From NCBI RefSeq assembly GCF_000518805.1, contig NZ_KI912501.1:10102-59922 (forward strand): a DNA stretch of 49,821 nt, in the 5' to 3' direction. This document shows, piece after piece, positions 17,920 to 26,557 of this stretch. The notes beneath the pieces were generated by a model. It made no database searches. It was not told the DNA's origin and saw only the letters and a program-made list of their open reading frames with translations. Position 1 is the stretch's first letter; every line of letters starts with the position of its first letter. The translations under genes were made by a program, and so were the position numbers. Source of the stretch: Shewanella waksmanii ATCC BAA-643 (GTDB taxonomy: Bacteria > Pseudomonadota > Gammaproteobacteria > Enterobacterales > Shewanellaceae).

Positions 17920-18909
17920 ATGAAAGAAGTCATGATTCCTTATATCTTGCTGATGTGGATCTTAGTATCGACTGGGGCAATAAAGTGGACATTACGTAGC
18001 GGTTTTTGGATTGTGTCTGGCGGGGTATTTATTCTTGTTGTACTAGGGATATTGTCTCGACTTTGGGCTCCGGTCGATCTTACTTATTCTTCGACCATTA
18101 AAGCGCCACATGCAGTGTTATCTCCTTTGCTAGGTGAAGAGATTGAACAAATTCATGTCGGGCACAACCAAATCGTTAAACAAGGTGAGGTGATTTATAC
18201 CTTGGTTGATACTAAGTCAAAAGCGGATGTCGAAAAAATCAAAGCATCGATTGTCACCAATGAAGAAGATATCGCGCAAATTGATCGCGACTTAGCACGT
18301 GCGAAAGCGTCACCTGATATCTTTAAAAAGCGTGATGTTGAGTATTACCGCTCACAACGTCGTATTGCGGAAGCTGCACTGAGTTCACTGCATGCTGACT
18401 TAGATAAAACCCATTTTGAACAGAATCGCAAAACGGTGCGAGCACAGTTTGACGGTCAAGTTGCGGTGGTCAATGTCGCTGATGGTAGCCGTATCGGTAA
18501 TATGCATATCTACGATACCAGCCGAAAATTCTTGGAAATGCGTATTCCTGACCAAACATTTAGATATGTTGAGAAAGGACAATTTTCAGAGTTTTATGTG
18601 GATGCTTATCCTGGTGAAGTCTTCCGTGCACGTGTTCACAGTATTACCACAGGCACAGGTGAAGCATCGATTTCACCCATGCAAGGCCCGCAAAGTGTAC
18701 GTCAACATGTTGGCTCAAATACCAGCAGCCATGGTCGTACTGTCGTGCTAGAAATATTTGAACCAGAAGGCAAGGTTATTCCGATTGGTGCGACAGGCTC
18801 GGCTTGGATTGCAGCCAATAAGCCACACCCATTTTTCGGTTTTATCGATGTGATTGGCGCGGCAACGGTTCGTCTTCACTCTTATAAGTCTTACCTAAAC
18901 GCAATCTAA
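17920..18909 (+). CDS. HlyD-family periplasmic adaptor protein
   Basis: 329 aa. Two N-terminal membrane segments (about 5-20 and 27-47) precede a lipoyl half-domain (STIKAPHAVLSPLLGEEIEQ), a coiled-coil stretch (about 95-165), the second lipoyl half (RAQFDGQVAVVNVADGSRIG) and a beta-barrel. This is the YibH/YiaV/AaeA type, which often lacks a dedicated pump gene, and none is present here. It may help export or move lipid-like substances in the sulfatase locus. GAGGAG lies before the ATG. Confidence 0.88.
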   Translation: MKEVMIPYILLMWILVSTGAIKWTLRSGFWIVSGGVFILVVLGILSRLWAPVDLTYSSTIKAPHAVLSPLLGEEIEQIHVGHNQIVKQGEVIYTLVDTKSKADVEKIKASIVTNEEDIAQIDRDLARAKASPDIFKKRDVEYYRSQRRIAEAALSSLHADLDKTHFEQNRKTVRAQFDGQVAVVNVADGSRIGNMHIYDTSRKFLEMRIPDQTFRYVEKGQFSEFYVDAYPGEVFRARVHSITTGTGEASISPMQGPQSVRQHVGSNTSSHGRTVVLEIFEPEGKVIPIGATGSAWIAANKPHPFFGFIDVIGAATVRLHSYKSYLNAI

Positions 18910-18980
18910 CGTGATTAAGTTGCCTCACTGATAGCTGGGGCGGCTCTTGTTAATTGTTAAGATGATTATTAAGGTTTTAT

Positions 18981-20174
18981 ATGAAAACTACATTATCCCT
19001 GCTGCTTATATCTTTGCTCGTCGCAAACAATACCTTGGCAGGCGCATACATGTTCCCAGAGCTTGGGGGAGCAAACATCAGTACCGCTGGTGCGGGTGCA
19101 CAGGCCGTTGCAGAAGGCGCTGAAACTGCTTATGCAAACTCGGCAGCAATGACCAAAATGAGCGAGCCAACCATTGCATTTAATGTGCAAGGCATGGTGT
19201 CAGATATTCAATTTACCGATACAGGTTCGGATGGATTATTTGCTGGTGGTGAATCAAGTACACAAGCAGGTAGCGCCATGCCTGCGGGATCGGTTTACTA
19301 TGTTGCGCCACTTAATGATAAGTGGAGTGCTGGTATTGCGTTAGTGTCTGCAGGTGGGTCGGTGATCGACTATGGCGCTGATTTTTCTGGCGCTATCTTA
19401 TTGCAAGATGCCATGCTAATCACAGCGCAATTAAACCCAAGCATCGCGTACAAAGTGAATGATAATTTGTCGTTGGGTGTTGGGGTCGTCGCCGAATATG
19501 GCATGCTCGAACAACGGTTTGCAGGAACCGATAAATTTCAAATTGAAGCCACAGGCAGCAGCCTTGAATTTGGTTATACAGCAAGTGCTTTATACGAGTT
19601 TAATGACAAGCATCGTGTGGGCTTTTCGTACCGTTCTGAAATTGAACACGACATGGAAGGCGACTTAACTCTGTCTAACCAAAGGGTTGATTCAAGCGTC
19701 GGTATTATCATGCCAGCTAACGCCACAATGAGTGGTTTTCATCAGCTGACTGATAAAGCGAGCTTGTTATGGAGCTTAGGCTGGATGCAATTTAGCAGTG
19801 TTGAGACGACAAATGTTACGTTAGATTCTGGCGTATTTGACATTCAACGTCAGTGGGAAGATACAGTCACCGCCAGTATCGGTGGTTATTATCAGCTTAA
19901 TGAGCAATGGCGTCTTGAGGGCGGGGTGTCTTATGAAACGTCACCACAAGATGATCCCACCATGCAATATCCTGATGTGCCAACGGGCGAACTTTGGAAG
20001 TATGCCGTAGGTGCAACGTATGAGATGAGTCATCATTGGCGCTTTAATGTGTACTATGAGTACCTTGATGTTGGTCAACCGAGTATTGAATATGCGTTAG
20101 CTGATTCAACATTACGTGGTGAATATAATGCCAATATTCACTTTTTTGGAGTGATGACTAACTATCGTTTTTAG
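18981..20174 (+). CDS. FadL/OmpP1-family outer-membrane transporter
   Basis: 397 aa. The signal peptide (MKTTLSLLLISLLVANNTLA) is followed by the FadL-type N-terminal hatch (GGANISTAGAGAQAVAEGAE, then NSAAMTKM) and a beta-barrel ending in aromatic F (MTNYRF). FadL-like channels take up long-chain fatty acids and other hydrophobic molecules. Here, with an alkylsulfatase, the likely cargo is alkyl sulfates or the released fatty alcohols. A hairpin region follows between it and the convergent lipoprotein gene. Confidence 0.92.
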   Translation: MKTTLSLLLISLLVANNTLAGAYMFPELGGANISTAGAGAQAVAEGAETAYANSAAMTKMSEPTIAFNVQGMVSDIQFTDTGSDGLFAGGESSTQAGSAMPAGSVYYVAPLNDKWSAGIALVSAGGSVIDYGADFSGAILLQDAMLITAQLNPSIAYKVNDNLSLGVGVVAEYGMLEQRFAGTDKFQIEATGSSLEFGYTASALYEFNDKHRVGFSYRSEIEHDMEGDLTLSNQRVDSSVGIIMPANATMSGFHQLTDKASLLWSLGWMQFSSVETTNVTLDSGVFDIQRQWEDTVTASIGGYYQLNEQWRLEGGVSYETSPQDDPTMQYPDVPTGELWKYAVGATYEMSHHWRFNVYYEYLDVGQPSIEYALADSTLRGEYNANIHFFGVMTNYRF

Positions 20175-20205
20175 CAGTGGGTCAATCGCCAGATGATTAA
20201 TATGT

Positions 20206-20267
20206 GTTCAACCCCTTTTTGGCCGAAAATGCCGTTTACAAGCATTTTGCACATTAAGGGGCTGAAC
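20206..20267. terminator. Nested inverted repeats between convergent genes
   Basis: The outer arms GTTCAACCCCTT (20206-20217) and AAGGGGCTGAAC (20256-20267) match 11 of 12; inside, AAAATGC (20226-20232) pairs with GCATTTT (20242-20248). Placed between the convergent FadL and lipoprotein genes, it may stop transcription from either side. Confidence 0.5.
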
Positions 20268-20335
20268 GTATATTGTTGAAGTGTAAGGATGACTTCATGT
20301 ACTAAAGTACTTAAAAAGCTAAATGCGCCAAAGCA

Positions 20336-23300
20336 TTAATGCTTTATGCCATCACTGTCCTCACCGATTAATATCAAATTAGGGTTGTCAGCATAATCAG
20401 GGTGTTGTTGCCAATTGCTGCTATCGATAATCCATGGTTGTAAACAGGCTCTATCGGTCACACAGGGGTCGGTTAGCGCCTCCATAAATTCAACGACTTT
20501 ATCGGATTGCTCAATATTGATATCGATTTCTGGTGCTGGCGAATGGGATGTTGATTCATCAAAGCTTTGACGGAACAAGAAGCGTGTATTTTCAAATGCG
20601 TATGGGTTCATATTGTAGTAAACCTGCTCACAACTTTCACCATACTTGTTCATTAAGTCGACTACAGAGGTTAGCTGGCAATAATCGGCATTATTGAGCT
20701 CATTAAATTGTGAGTCGGCATTGAGTATTGAGCTAATGCCTAACAGGTCATTCATGGCACCACCTGGGTTACCATAAACATCCATGACTTGAGCTAATGT
20801 AGATAGAGCGCCGTTATGCATATACGGCCCAGTGACCGCAATGTTCAGTAATGGCGAGGTGCGAAAATGATAAGCATCGCCTATATCACCTGTAATATTT
20901 TGGCGTCCAAAGTCGCTGTCGATGACAAACTGATTGCTATCACCATTACCCGGGCCGACTTGGCCTAGACCGATGGTGTGGAATTTACCGTCAGTAAACG
21001 CATCTCCAGTATGGCATTGGCTGCAAGCTGCGCCACCTTCGTCACCTGCTGTCATGAACAATACTGCACCGACTTTTTGATTAAAGCTGAGACTATCGAT
21101 GTTGTTATTGGCTTCACCACGCAGCGCTGCGACATACTCTTTCCATGGGTTGTTAGCAAAAACCATGGACTCTTCAAAGGCGGCCAGGGCTTCAGCAATA
21201 CGATCAAATGTCACCGTGTTATTGCCATAGGCGGCTAGAAATAGTGCTTCCCATTCTGCATGACCTTCAAAGCGAGCTGTTAACATCGAACGATATGCTT
21301 GATGACTGTCACCTAGCGGCTCGTCGCCACGCATTTCGTTATGGGTAATAGTAGGGAAACGAGATTGTGCATTGGCCAATGATGCACCTAACGGGATGTT
21401 ACTATCTGCGCTGCTGAAATTAGCGGAGTCAGGGGTGATGATGCCAGCATCAGTACCACGGGCATTCGGTGTACCGCTGATGCTTTCGATACGGCCATCC
21501 CAAAACAGCCCTCGATCTAACAGACCCAGATTAAACACGGTTGGCGCATTGCGACCTATCACAGGGTAACCCGCAAGTTCATCACTATCACTGCCGTTAA
21601 AGTATCGACCTGAACCGAGTAAGTTAGGCGCAAAGTCGTGAAATACATCAACGGCATCGTAACCCACTGGCCATGATAAATTGTCACCACCACCGAGCGC
21701 AGGATGATGACAAGAGGCGCAGGCGGTATCGTATTCACCGCTTAATCGTTTTGAATAAAACAGCGCTTTACCTAACTGGGCTTTAGCATCATTAATATCA
21801 AGTAAATTGCGACCTGTTGTAGGATCACCCGTTAATCCTTGCTCATTAATAAGCACTTGAGCATGCACATCTACTGGCGCAACATCACCTTCGATAGTAC
21901 CTAAACCGTCATCAAAGGTTATCGCTTCGCCATCTTGAATATCAATAGCTGCCAGTTGTGAGTCTGCCGTACCAGCCCGCACCACTCTGACTAACATATT
22001 ATCACTTCGCCCTTTAAACCAATTTAACCCAGTTTTAAAATTGATAAACCATGAGTCTTGTGAGAACTCGATCATAGGCGATGAGGTCCAGGTGTAATCA
22101 TTGGTGGTTGAAGGGAAAATGGTGAGGTTAATAGCGGGGGAGACAGCACTAAAATCTACCAGTGAAAATAACTCTTTATTATTGGGTAAACGCCAATCGC
22201 TGTAACCTGCCAGTTGAGTATTTTGGGCGTACTCAAGTGCTACGCCCCAGTCCATCGCTTCTGCTGAGCCACTATCACAGTTAAGCCCATCAAGACCGGC
22301 AACACATTGTGCCCACATTAGGCCAGTGGCTAAGTCAGTAACGGTACCGTCATCATGTATTGTGTAACGTTCATCTGGGGTTTGCTGCGCACTATTAGTG
22401 GTGGCGATTGGGTCAATCACTCGCACTAAGCGTAATGCTGCTGGTTGGTAACGCTGAATATTTTTGTTATTGCCGAATACGAATTGAAACGCCCATGCGT
22501 AAAACGCTTGATGTTCGCCGGAATAAGGCACCGAACTCCAATAAAAGTCGCTAACCGTATTGGGAAAATATTGCCCGTCAATTTTAGACGCAAGATTGCC
22601 ATTACTATTGGTAAAGGTGGAACCGAAATGGGCAATTGACATTAACTGATGATTACTCGGTGCTCGCCAGTCACTGTAGCCACAAAGGTTAGCTTCATTG
22701 GTACCAATGATTAAACTGTTCCAATCATCATAGTAATCCCCTTGACGTTCGGGGTGATCTCTTTCGAGCGCTGTCAGTCCTCCCCAGCGGTAGGTTTTAT
22801 TGGCATCGTGAATGCCGCCATCCTGAGTTTTTACCTCCCACATTAAGCCTGTGCGATTATCTCTAACACATGCCCAAGGCGCGGTTTGATAGTCACCACT
22901 GCCGTTATATTCACTACCATCTGCATTGATACGGGTAAAATCAAAACCACTTTGACTCGCACTAGCACTTCGGCCTTGATTGCAATCTTGAGCGAGCGCT
23001 GTGTTATCACTTGCTGTGAGTGTCGTACTGCAGTCAAAACCATTTCGGTTGTAGTCTGCACCAAAGGTAATGCCGGTATCGTTAAGGGCTGCTGTACCGA
23101 GATTGAAACTCACTGGTGGTGTTTCACCGTCTTCACCGCTACCGTCATCATCTTCACCGCCACCGGTATCGTCGCCTCCACTATTCTCATCGTTACCAGA
23201 ACCGCCGCCGTTATCGATAGGAGTGTCGCTAATATCTGTTTCATCTTGATGGCTATCCGTGCTATCGCTGCCGCAACCCAATAACATGAGACTGAGTAAC

Positions 23301-23350
23301 ATTGAGCAAAGTATACGCAGCGTGTGGTTTGTTTTTAGTTTAATTATCAC
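20336..23350 (-). CDS. Lipoprotein: two DUF1566 domains fused to a MauG-like dihaem cytochrome
   Basis: 1004 aa starting at GTG with AAGGGA upstream. The lipobox LMLLGC puts the lipidated cysteine at C26. An acidic Gly/Asp/Glu-rich linker (about 30-80) leads to two DUF1566 (Lcl_C) domains at about 145-312 and 325-462; both carry GLMW and YSDWRxP motifs (GYSDWRAPSNHQLMS, GYSDWRLPNNKELFS). The C-terminal half is a dihaem cytochrome c peroxidase/MauG-type domain with haem sites CASCH (544-548) and CSQCH (776-780), plus FNLGLLDRGLFWDGR and MHNGALSTLAQVMDVY typical of that family. It should sit on the outer membrane or periplasmic face and act in peroxide reduction or oxidative protein modification. 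The fusion is unusual. A two-component system lies just upstream with a shared promoter box. Confidence 0.9.
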   Translation of the reverse strand: MIIKLKTNHTLRILCSMLLSLMLLGCGSDSTDSHQDETDISDTPIDNGGGSGNDENSGGDDTGGGEDDDGSGEDGETPPVSFNLGTAALNDTGITFGADYNRNGFDCSTTLTASDNTALAQDCNQGRSASASQSGFDFTRINADGSEYNGSGDYQTAPWACVRDNRTGLMWEVKTQDGGIHDANKTYRWGGLTALERDHPERQGDYYDDWNSLIIGTNEANLCGYSDWRAPSNHQLMSIAHFGSTFTNSNGNLASKIDGQYFPNTVSDFYWSSVPYSGEHQAFYAWAFQFVFGNNKNIQRYQPAALRLVRVIDPIATTNSAQQTPDERYTIHDDGTVTDLATGLMWAQCVAGLDGLNCDSGSAEAMDWGVALEYAQNTQLAGYSDWRLPNNKELFSLVDFSAVSPAINLTIFPSTTNDYTWTSSPMIEFSQDSWFINFKTGLNWFKGRSDNMLVRVVRAGTADSQLAAIDIQDGEAITFDDGLGTIEGDVAPVDVHAQVLINEQGLTGDPTTGRNLLDINDAKAQLGKALFYSKRLSGEYDTACASCHHPALGGGDNLSWPVGYDAVDVFHDFAPNLLGSGRYFNGSDSDELAGYPVIGRNAPTVFNLGLLDRGLFWDGRIESISGTPNARGTDAGIITPDSANFSSADSNIPLGASLANAQSRFPTITHNEMRGDEPLGDSHQAYRSMLTARFEGHAEWEALFLAAYGNNTVTFDRIAEALAAFEESMVFANNPWKEYVAALRGEANNNIDSLSFNQKVGAVLFMTAGDEGGAACSQCHTGDAFTDGKFHTIGLGQVGPGNGDSNQFVIDSDFGRQNITGDIGDAYHFRTSPLLNIAVTGPYMHNGALSTLAQVMDVYGNPGGAMNDLLGISSILNADSQFNELNNADYCQLTSVVDLMNKYGESCEQVYYNMNPYAFENTRFLFRQSFDESTSHSPAPEIDINIEQSDKVVEFMEALTDPCVTDRACLQPWIIDSSNWQQHPDYADNPNLILIGEDSDGIKH

Positions 23351-23383
23351 TGTGTTTCCCTTATGAGTTGTTCATACAGGGGT

Positions 23384-23417
23384 AGCATAATTAACTAAAG
23401 ATGAGCAGAAGATGAGC
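23384..23417 (-). promoter_or_regulatory. Response-regulator box and -10 before the lipoprotein gene
   Basis: On the minus strand, GCTCA repeats 11 bp apart (23417-23413 and 23406-23402) in GCTCATCTTCTGCTCATC, followed 13 bases later by TATGCT (23389-23384). The same repeat and spacing occur before the adjacent regulator gene. Confidence 0.65.
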
Positions 23418-23422
23418 GAGTG

Positions 23423-24814
23423 TTATTTACTGTAGTTAAGTGACATGTGTAACTGCTGTTCACTAAGCCTGGCGTGCAACTCAAGAGATAAGGCCTGGGC
23501 AGCACTATGGGCAATAGATAGGCCTAATCCTACATGTTGGTTATCTGTTCTTGCTTTGTCTTTTCGCCAGAGGCGATCAAACATGGTTGTTAAGTCATCT
23601 TGAGCGAGATGAGGTGCATGGTTGCTGATTCGAATGACTGATTGTTGGCTTTCACTGTCAATAATGACGCGACTATTTACCGGTGCATAGGCGATGGCGT
23701 TGCTGATTAGATTTGAGAAAATAACGCGCAATAGACGAGGGTCACTCACTATGTATTGATCTTGAGAGACTAATTGACTGATGGTGATATTTCGCTGCTG
23801 CATTTGGGTGGTCTGCAATGATAAACACTCTTCAATGAGTCTTGTTATATTGACTTGTTCCAGTAATGTTTCAGCGCTTGAGTTTTCGATTCGTGCTAAC
23901 GACAACAAGCTATCAATGGTTTGCTGTAATTGAGCCGATGACTCAGCAATATACTGAAAGTCTTCTGATGACGATTGCTCTGGCCATTTCAAAGCAACCT
24001 CGCTGGTGGTTCGCATTGCCGCCAATGGGGTGCGTAGCTCGTGGGCTAAATCATTATTAAATTGACGCTCTCTGGCAAAGCTTTGTTCTAACCTTGCGAG
24101 CAGTTGGTTAAGCCTGTCGACTAATGGGCTGATCTCAGAAGGGACGTTGGTTGCAATTAGTCGATTGTGCAACGAACCCGCTTCCACTTTGGCAACCTGT
24201 TCAGACAAGTTTTGTATTGGTGTTAATGCTTTACGAATAGCAAATACCAACATGGCTGATAATAAGATGCAAAAAAATAACCCGCCGCCAATCAATTGCA
24301 GTGCATAAGAGGACAGCTGCTGATTCATCTCTTCTCGGTTTATGGCCACAGATATGTTTACTGCTGGTTTTCTTGGGCCACCTTGAACAGCAAATGAATA
24401 CACACGAATAGCATCGCCGTTACTTAGCTGGCTGTTATATTCGAGATCATCTGAGTGAACGGTTTGTTGTAAACTGCTGGGTGCAGGCAGTTGATAGTCA
24501 CCAAGACTGCTGGACTTACGCAGCGTTTGACCTTGCTTGTTCCAAGATTGTAGATAGTAATTGCTATTTTCATTGTCGAGTTTTGACATGATATTAGCGC
24601 TAAAATCTTGATTTAACGCCGCAGGTGGAGTGAACCGGTTAGGCGGCCTTTTTAGCGTGAGTTTTATGATGCGAGCAAATTCATTCAACTCATTAGTGAG
24701 GCTGGCATTCAATCGACGTTGCTCAGAAAGGTACAGAGCAGATATCGCTAATATGGCGATGATCACAAAGCAGGGAACTAGCCAAAATAGTAACTTGGCG
24801 CGAATGCTGGTCAT
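23423..24814 (-). CDS. Sensor histidine kinase (QseC-like layout)
   Basis: 463 aa. Membrane segments near 8-28 and 168-190 bound a periplasmic loop of about 135 aa; a HAMP domain follows (KALTPIQNLSEQVAKVEAGS). The phospho-acceptor is H258 in NDLAHELRTPL, with an N box (NLISNAIAYA) and a G box (HVGLGLSIA). It overlaps the regulator gene by 4 bases. The target is probably the downstream lipoprotein, 72 bases away. Confidence 0.92.
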   Translation of the reverse strand: MTSIRAKLLFWLVPCFVIIAILAISALYLSEQRRLNASLTNELNEFARIIKLTLKRPPNRFTPPAALNQDFSANIMSKLDNENSNYYLQSWNKQGQTLRKSSSLGDYQLPAPSSLQQTVHSDDLEYNSQLSNGDAIRVYSFAVQGGPRKPAVNISVAINREEMNQQLSSYALQLIGGGLFFCILLSAMLVFAIRKALTPIQNLSEQVAKVEAGSLHNRLIATNVPSEISPLVDRLNQLLARLEQSFARERQFNNDLAHELRTPLAAMRTTSEVALKWPEQSSSEDFQYIAESSAQLQQTIDSLLSLARIENSSAETLLEQVNITRLIEECLSLQTTQMQQRNITISQLVSQDQYIVSDPRLLRVIFSNLISNAIAYAPVNSRVIIDSESQQSVIRISNHAPHLAQDDLTTMFDRLWRKDKARTDNQHVGLGLSIAHSAAQALSLELHARLSEQQLHMSLNYSK

Positions 24815-25491
24815 GGTTTCTCTGCACTGATCATGTAGCCCATTCCTCTACGTGTGTGGATAAGTGGGGCGCTGTTACTTGATACGTTAATCGCTTTTCG
24901 CAAGGCGCAAACAGCGGTATCCACCACATTGCTGGTAGGTGAGACTTGCTCGTCATAGATATGTTGTTCTATTTGAGTTCGAGAAATAACCCTATCGGTG
25001 TTCAGCATCAAATATTCCAATAAAGCAAATAACTGCGATGGTAATGATATCGATTGTTGTGCTCGCATTACGGTTTTCGCAGAACGGTCCAACTCTAAAT
25101 CGGCGACAACAAGTTTTGGCGAGCGGTTTTGGTACTTACGCCTTGCTAGGGCCTCGACACGTGCGATGAGCTCTTCAATGGCAAAGGATTTGACTAGGTA
25201 ATCATCGGCACCCAAGCGCAAACCTGCAACACGATCTTCAATGGCGTCTTTAGCGGTAAGGAATAGAACGGGAGATTCATTATTGGCTTCGCGTAACTGC
25301 TTTAGCACGTCTCGGCCATCTAAACTTGGCAGCATAATATCGAGAATAATGACATCGTAATCGTGCTCAAGCGCCATCCATAAACCTTCTTGGCCATCAC
25401 CCGTGGCATCAACGGCAAAACCCGATGCTTTAAGCGCTTTGATCACAGGTCGACGTAAGGCTTCTGAGTCCTCGACCAATAATAATTTCAT
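24811..25491 (-). CDS. OmpR-family response regulator (QseB-like)
   Basis: 226 aa. The receiver has E7/D8, D51 in VIILDIMLPSLDG, T in LFLTAKD and K in YLVKSF. The winged-helix domain follows (SNVVDTAVCALRKAI..IHTRRGMGYMIS). Members of this family bind 11-bp-spaced direct repeats; such a repeat lies about 115 bases before its own start and another before the lipoprotein gene, so it probably controls itself and that gene. Confidence 0.94.
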   Translation of the reverse strand: MKLLLVEDSEALRRPVIKALKASGFAVDATGDGQEGLWMALEHDYDVIILDIMLPSLDGRDVLKQLREANNESPVLFLTAKDAIEDRVAGLRLGADDYLVKSFAIEELIARVEALARRKYQNRSPKLVVADLELDRSAKTVMRAQQSISLPSQLFALLEYLMLNTDRVISRTQIEQHIYDEQVSPTSNVVDTAVCALRKAINVSSNSAPLIHTRRGMGYMISAEKP

Positions 25492-25578
25492 ATTACATTC
25501 TCTTATTGATGATAAGTGACATTAATTAAGTCAATCACTTACGCCTTTGTTTGTTACCACAATGTTTGAGCAGGGGTG

Positions 25579-25621
25579 ATTATAATCAATATACTAAAGG
25601 TAACATGAGCAGAAGGTGAGC
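25579..25621 (-). promoter_or_regulatory. Response-regulator box and promoter of the two-component operon
   Basis: On the minus strand, GCTCA repeats 11 bp apart (25621-25617 and 25610-25606) in GCTCACCTTCTGCTCATG. A -10-like TATATT (25593-25588) starts 13 bases after the second repeat, the same distance as before the lipoprotein gene; TATAAT (25584-25579) is an alternative. A third lone TGAGC lies at 25567 on the plus strand. Confidence 0.65.
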
Positions 25622-25705
25622 ACAGAATAATATTGCTTAATTAACTTGCTAAAATATGCCTGAAAAACAGGTGAGATAAGCATCTATCGTTAGTTTACAA
25701 TGTGT

Positions 25706-25747
25706 ATCGCCCCACTAGGCTGACTTGATTCAGCCTAGTGGGGCGAT
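25706..25747 (-). terminator. Perfect 18-bp inverted repeat downstream of SDR gene
   Basis: ATCGCCCCACTAGGCTGA (25706-25723) and its exact reverse complement (25730-25747) enclose a 6-base loop. It lies about 50 bases after the SDR stop. No T run follows on the minus strand, while GATTTTGATTG follows on the plus strand, so it may act as a hairpin barrier. Confidence 0.65.
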
Positions 25748-25795
25748 GATTTTGATTGTGATGGGTTTGATTAAGAGTCTGCGTCCAAACTCGGG

Positions 25796-26401
25796 TTAAG
25801 CATCGACATATAATACTTCGCCGTTTATGAACCCATCGACAGCGCGTTCAAATGCTTTGCCTACTAATGCACTGGGCACCGGTTGAAATCCGGGCATCAT
25901 TTCACCATACACGTGCCAGGCTTCAGCTAGCACAGTAGGATTAACCACATTAATTCGAGTATTTCTCGGCATCTCATAGGCCACACATTTTACAAAGGTA
26001 TCGATTGCGCCACTGGTTGTGGCATCGGCAATGGCGTATGGAATTGGCTTAATATTCAAAATGCCGCTGACTAGGGTGAAAGAGCCATTGTCTGCAATGT
26101 ATTCTTGACCAATACGAACTAAGTTTATTTGCCCCATCATCTTGCTCATCACCGTCGTCATCCACTGTGCTTGGGTCATGTCGGCAAAGCTGGCGTATTC
26201 ACAAAAACCGACAGTATTTACTACTGCATCAAAGTATCCGACTTGTTCGAACAAAGTACGTATAGAGTTTTCATCGGTAATGTCGACAATATAGTCGACT
26301 GAGCCTGAACGTCCGGCAGTAATCACCTTGTGATTACTTAATCCTGTTAGGGCCGCTTGCCCCATTTTTCCTAGCGCACCAATTACAATGATGGTTTTCA
26401 T
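25796..26401 (-). CDS. Short-chain dehydrogenase-like protein
   Basis: About 201 aa. The ATG at 26401 has GGAG upstream and begins with a Rossmann strand and glycine loop (MKTIIVIGALGKMGQ). NTVGF and LVSGILN match later SDR strands. The usual catalytic YxxxK is not intact: the expected region reads PYAIADATTSGAIDTFVK, with D where the lysine should be. It may be a non-catalytic or altered SDR. It is divergent from a LysR gene, which probably regulates it. Confidence 0.8.
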   Translation of the reverse strand: MKTIIVIGALGKMGQAALTGLSNHKVITAGRSGSVDYIVDITDENSIRTLFEQVGYFDAVVNTVGFCEYASFADMTQAQWMTTVMSKMMGQINLVRIGQEYIADNGSFTLVSGILNIKPIPYAIADATTSGAIDTFVKCVAYEMPRNTRINVVNPTVLAEAWHVYGEMMPGFQPVPSALVGKAFERAVDGFINGEVLYVDA

Positions 26402-26445
26402 GTGTATCTCCAGTTGTCTTATTTCGATGCCTGCTATGATAGGAG

Positions 26446-26459
26446 TTTGTTTAAACAAA
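26446..26459. promoter_or_regulatory. 14-bp palindrome between SDR and LysR genes
   Basis: TTTGTTTAAACAAA is a perfect inverted repeat, 45 bases before the SDR start and about 100 before the LysR start. It is a candidate LysR site but is AT-rich and could be chance. Confidence 0.3.
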
Positions 26460-26557
26460 TAGAAACAACGAAAACTTGTAAGTGATACAATTAAATTTGG
26501 TTAAGTGGTTGGTAAAAATGAGTCGTCACTCTTTAGACTTAATGCGGAGCGCCATTG

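Larger units (their letters stand above)
25492..25795. other. Intergenic region, regulator promoter and hairpin
   Basis: This 304-bp gap has no credible gene. It contains the regulator's autoregulatory box and promoter (25579-25621) and a strong hairpin that ends the SDR transcript (25706-25747). Confidence 0.6.

Noticed and set aside
22886..23284. Plus-strand frame opposite the lipoprotein gene
   Set aside because: Low-complexity Ile/Thr/Val-rich translation arising from the acidic repeat-rich linker on the other strand.
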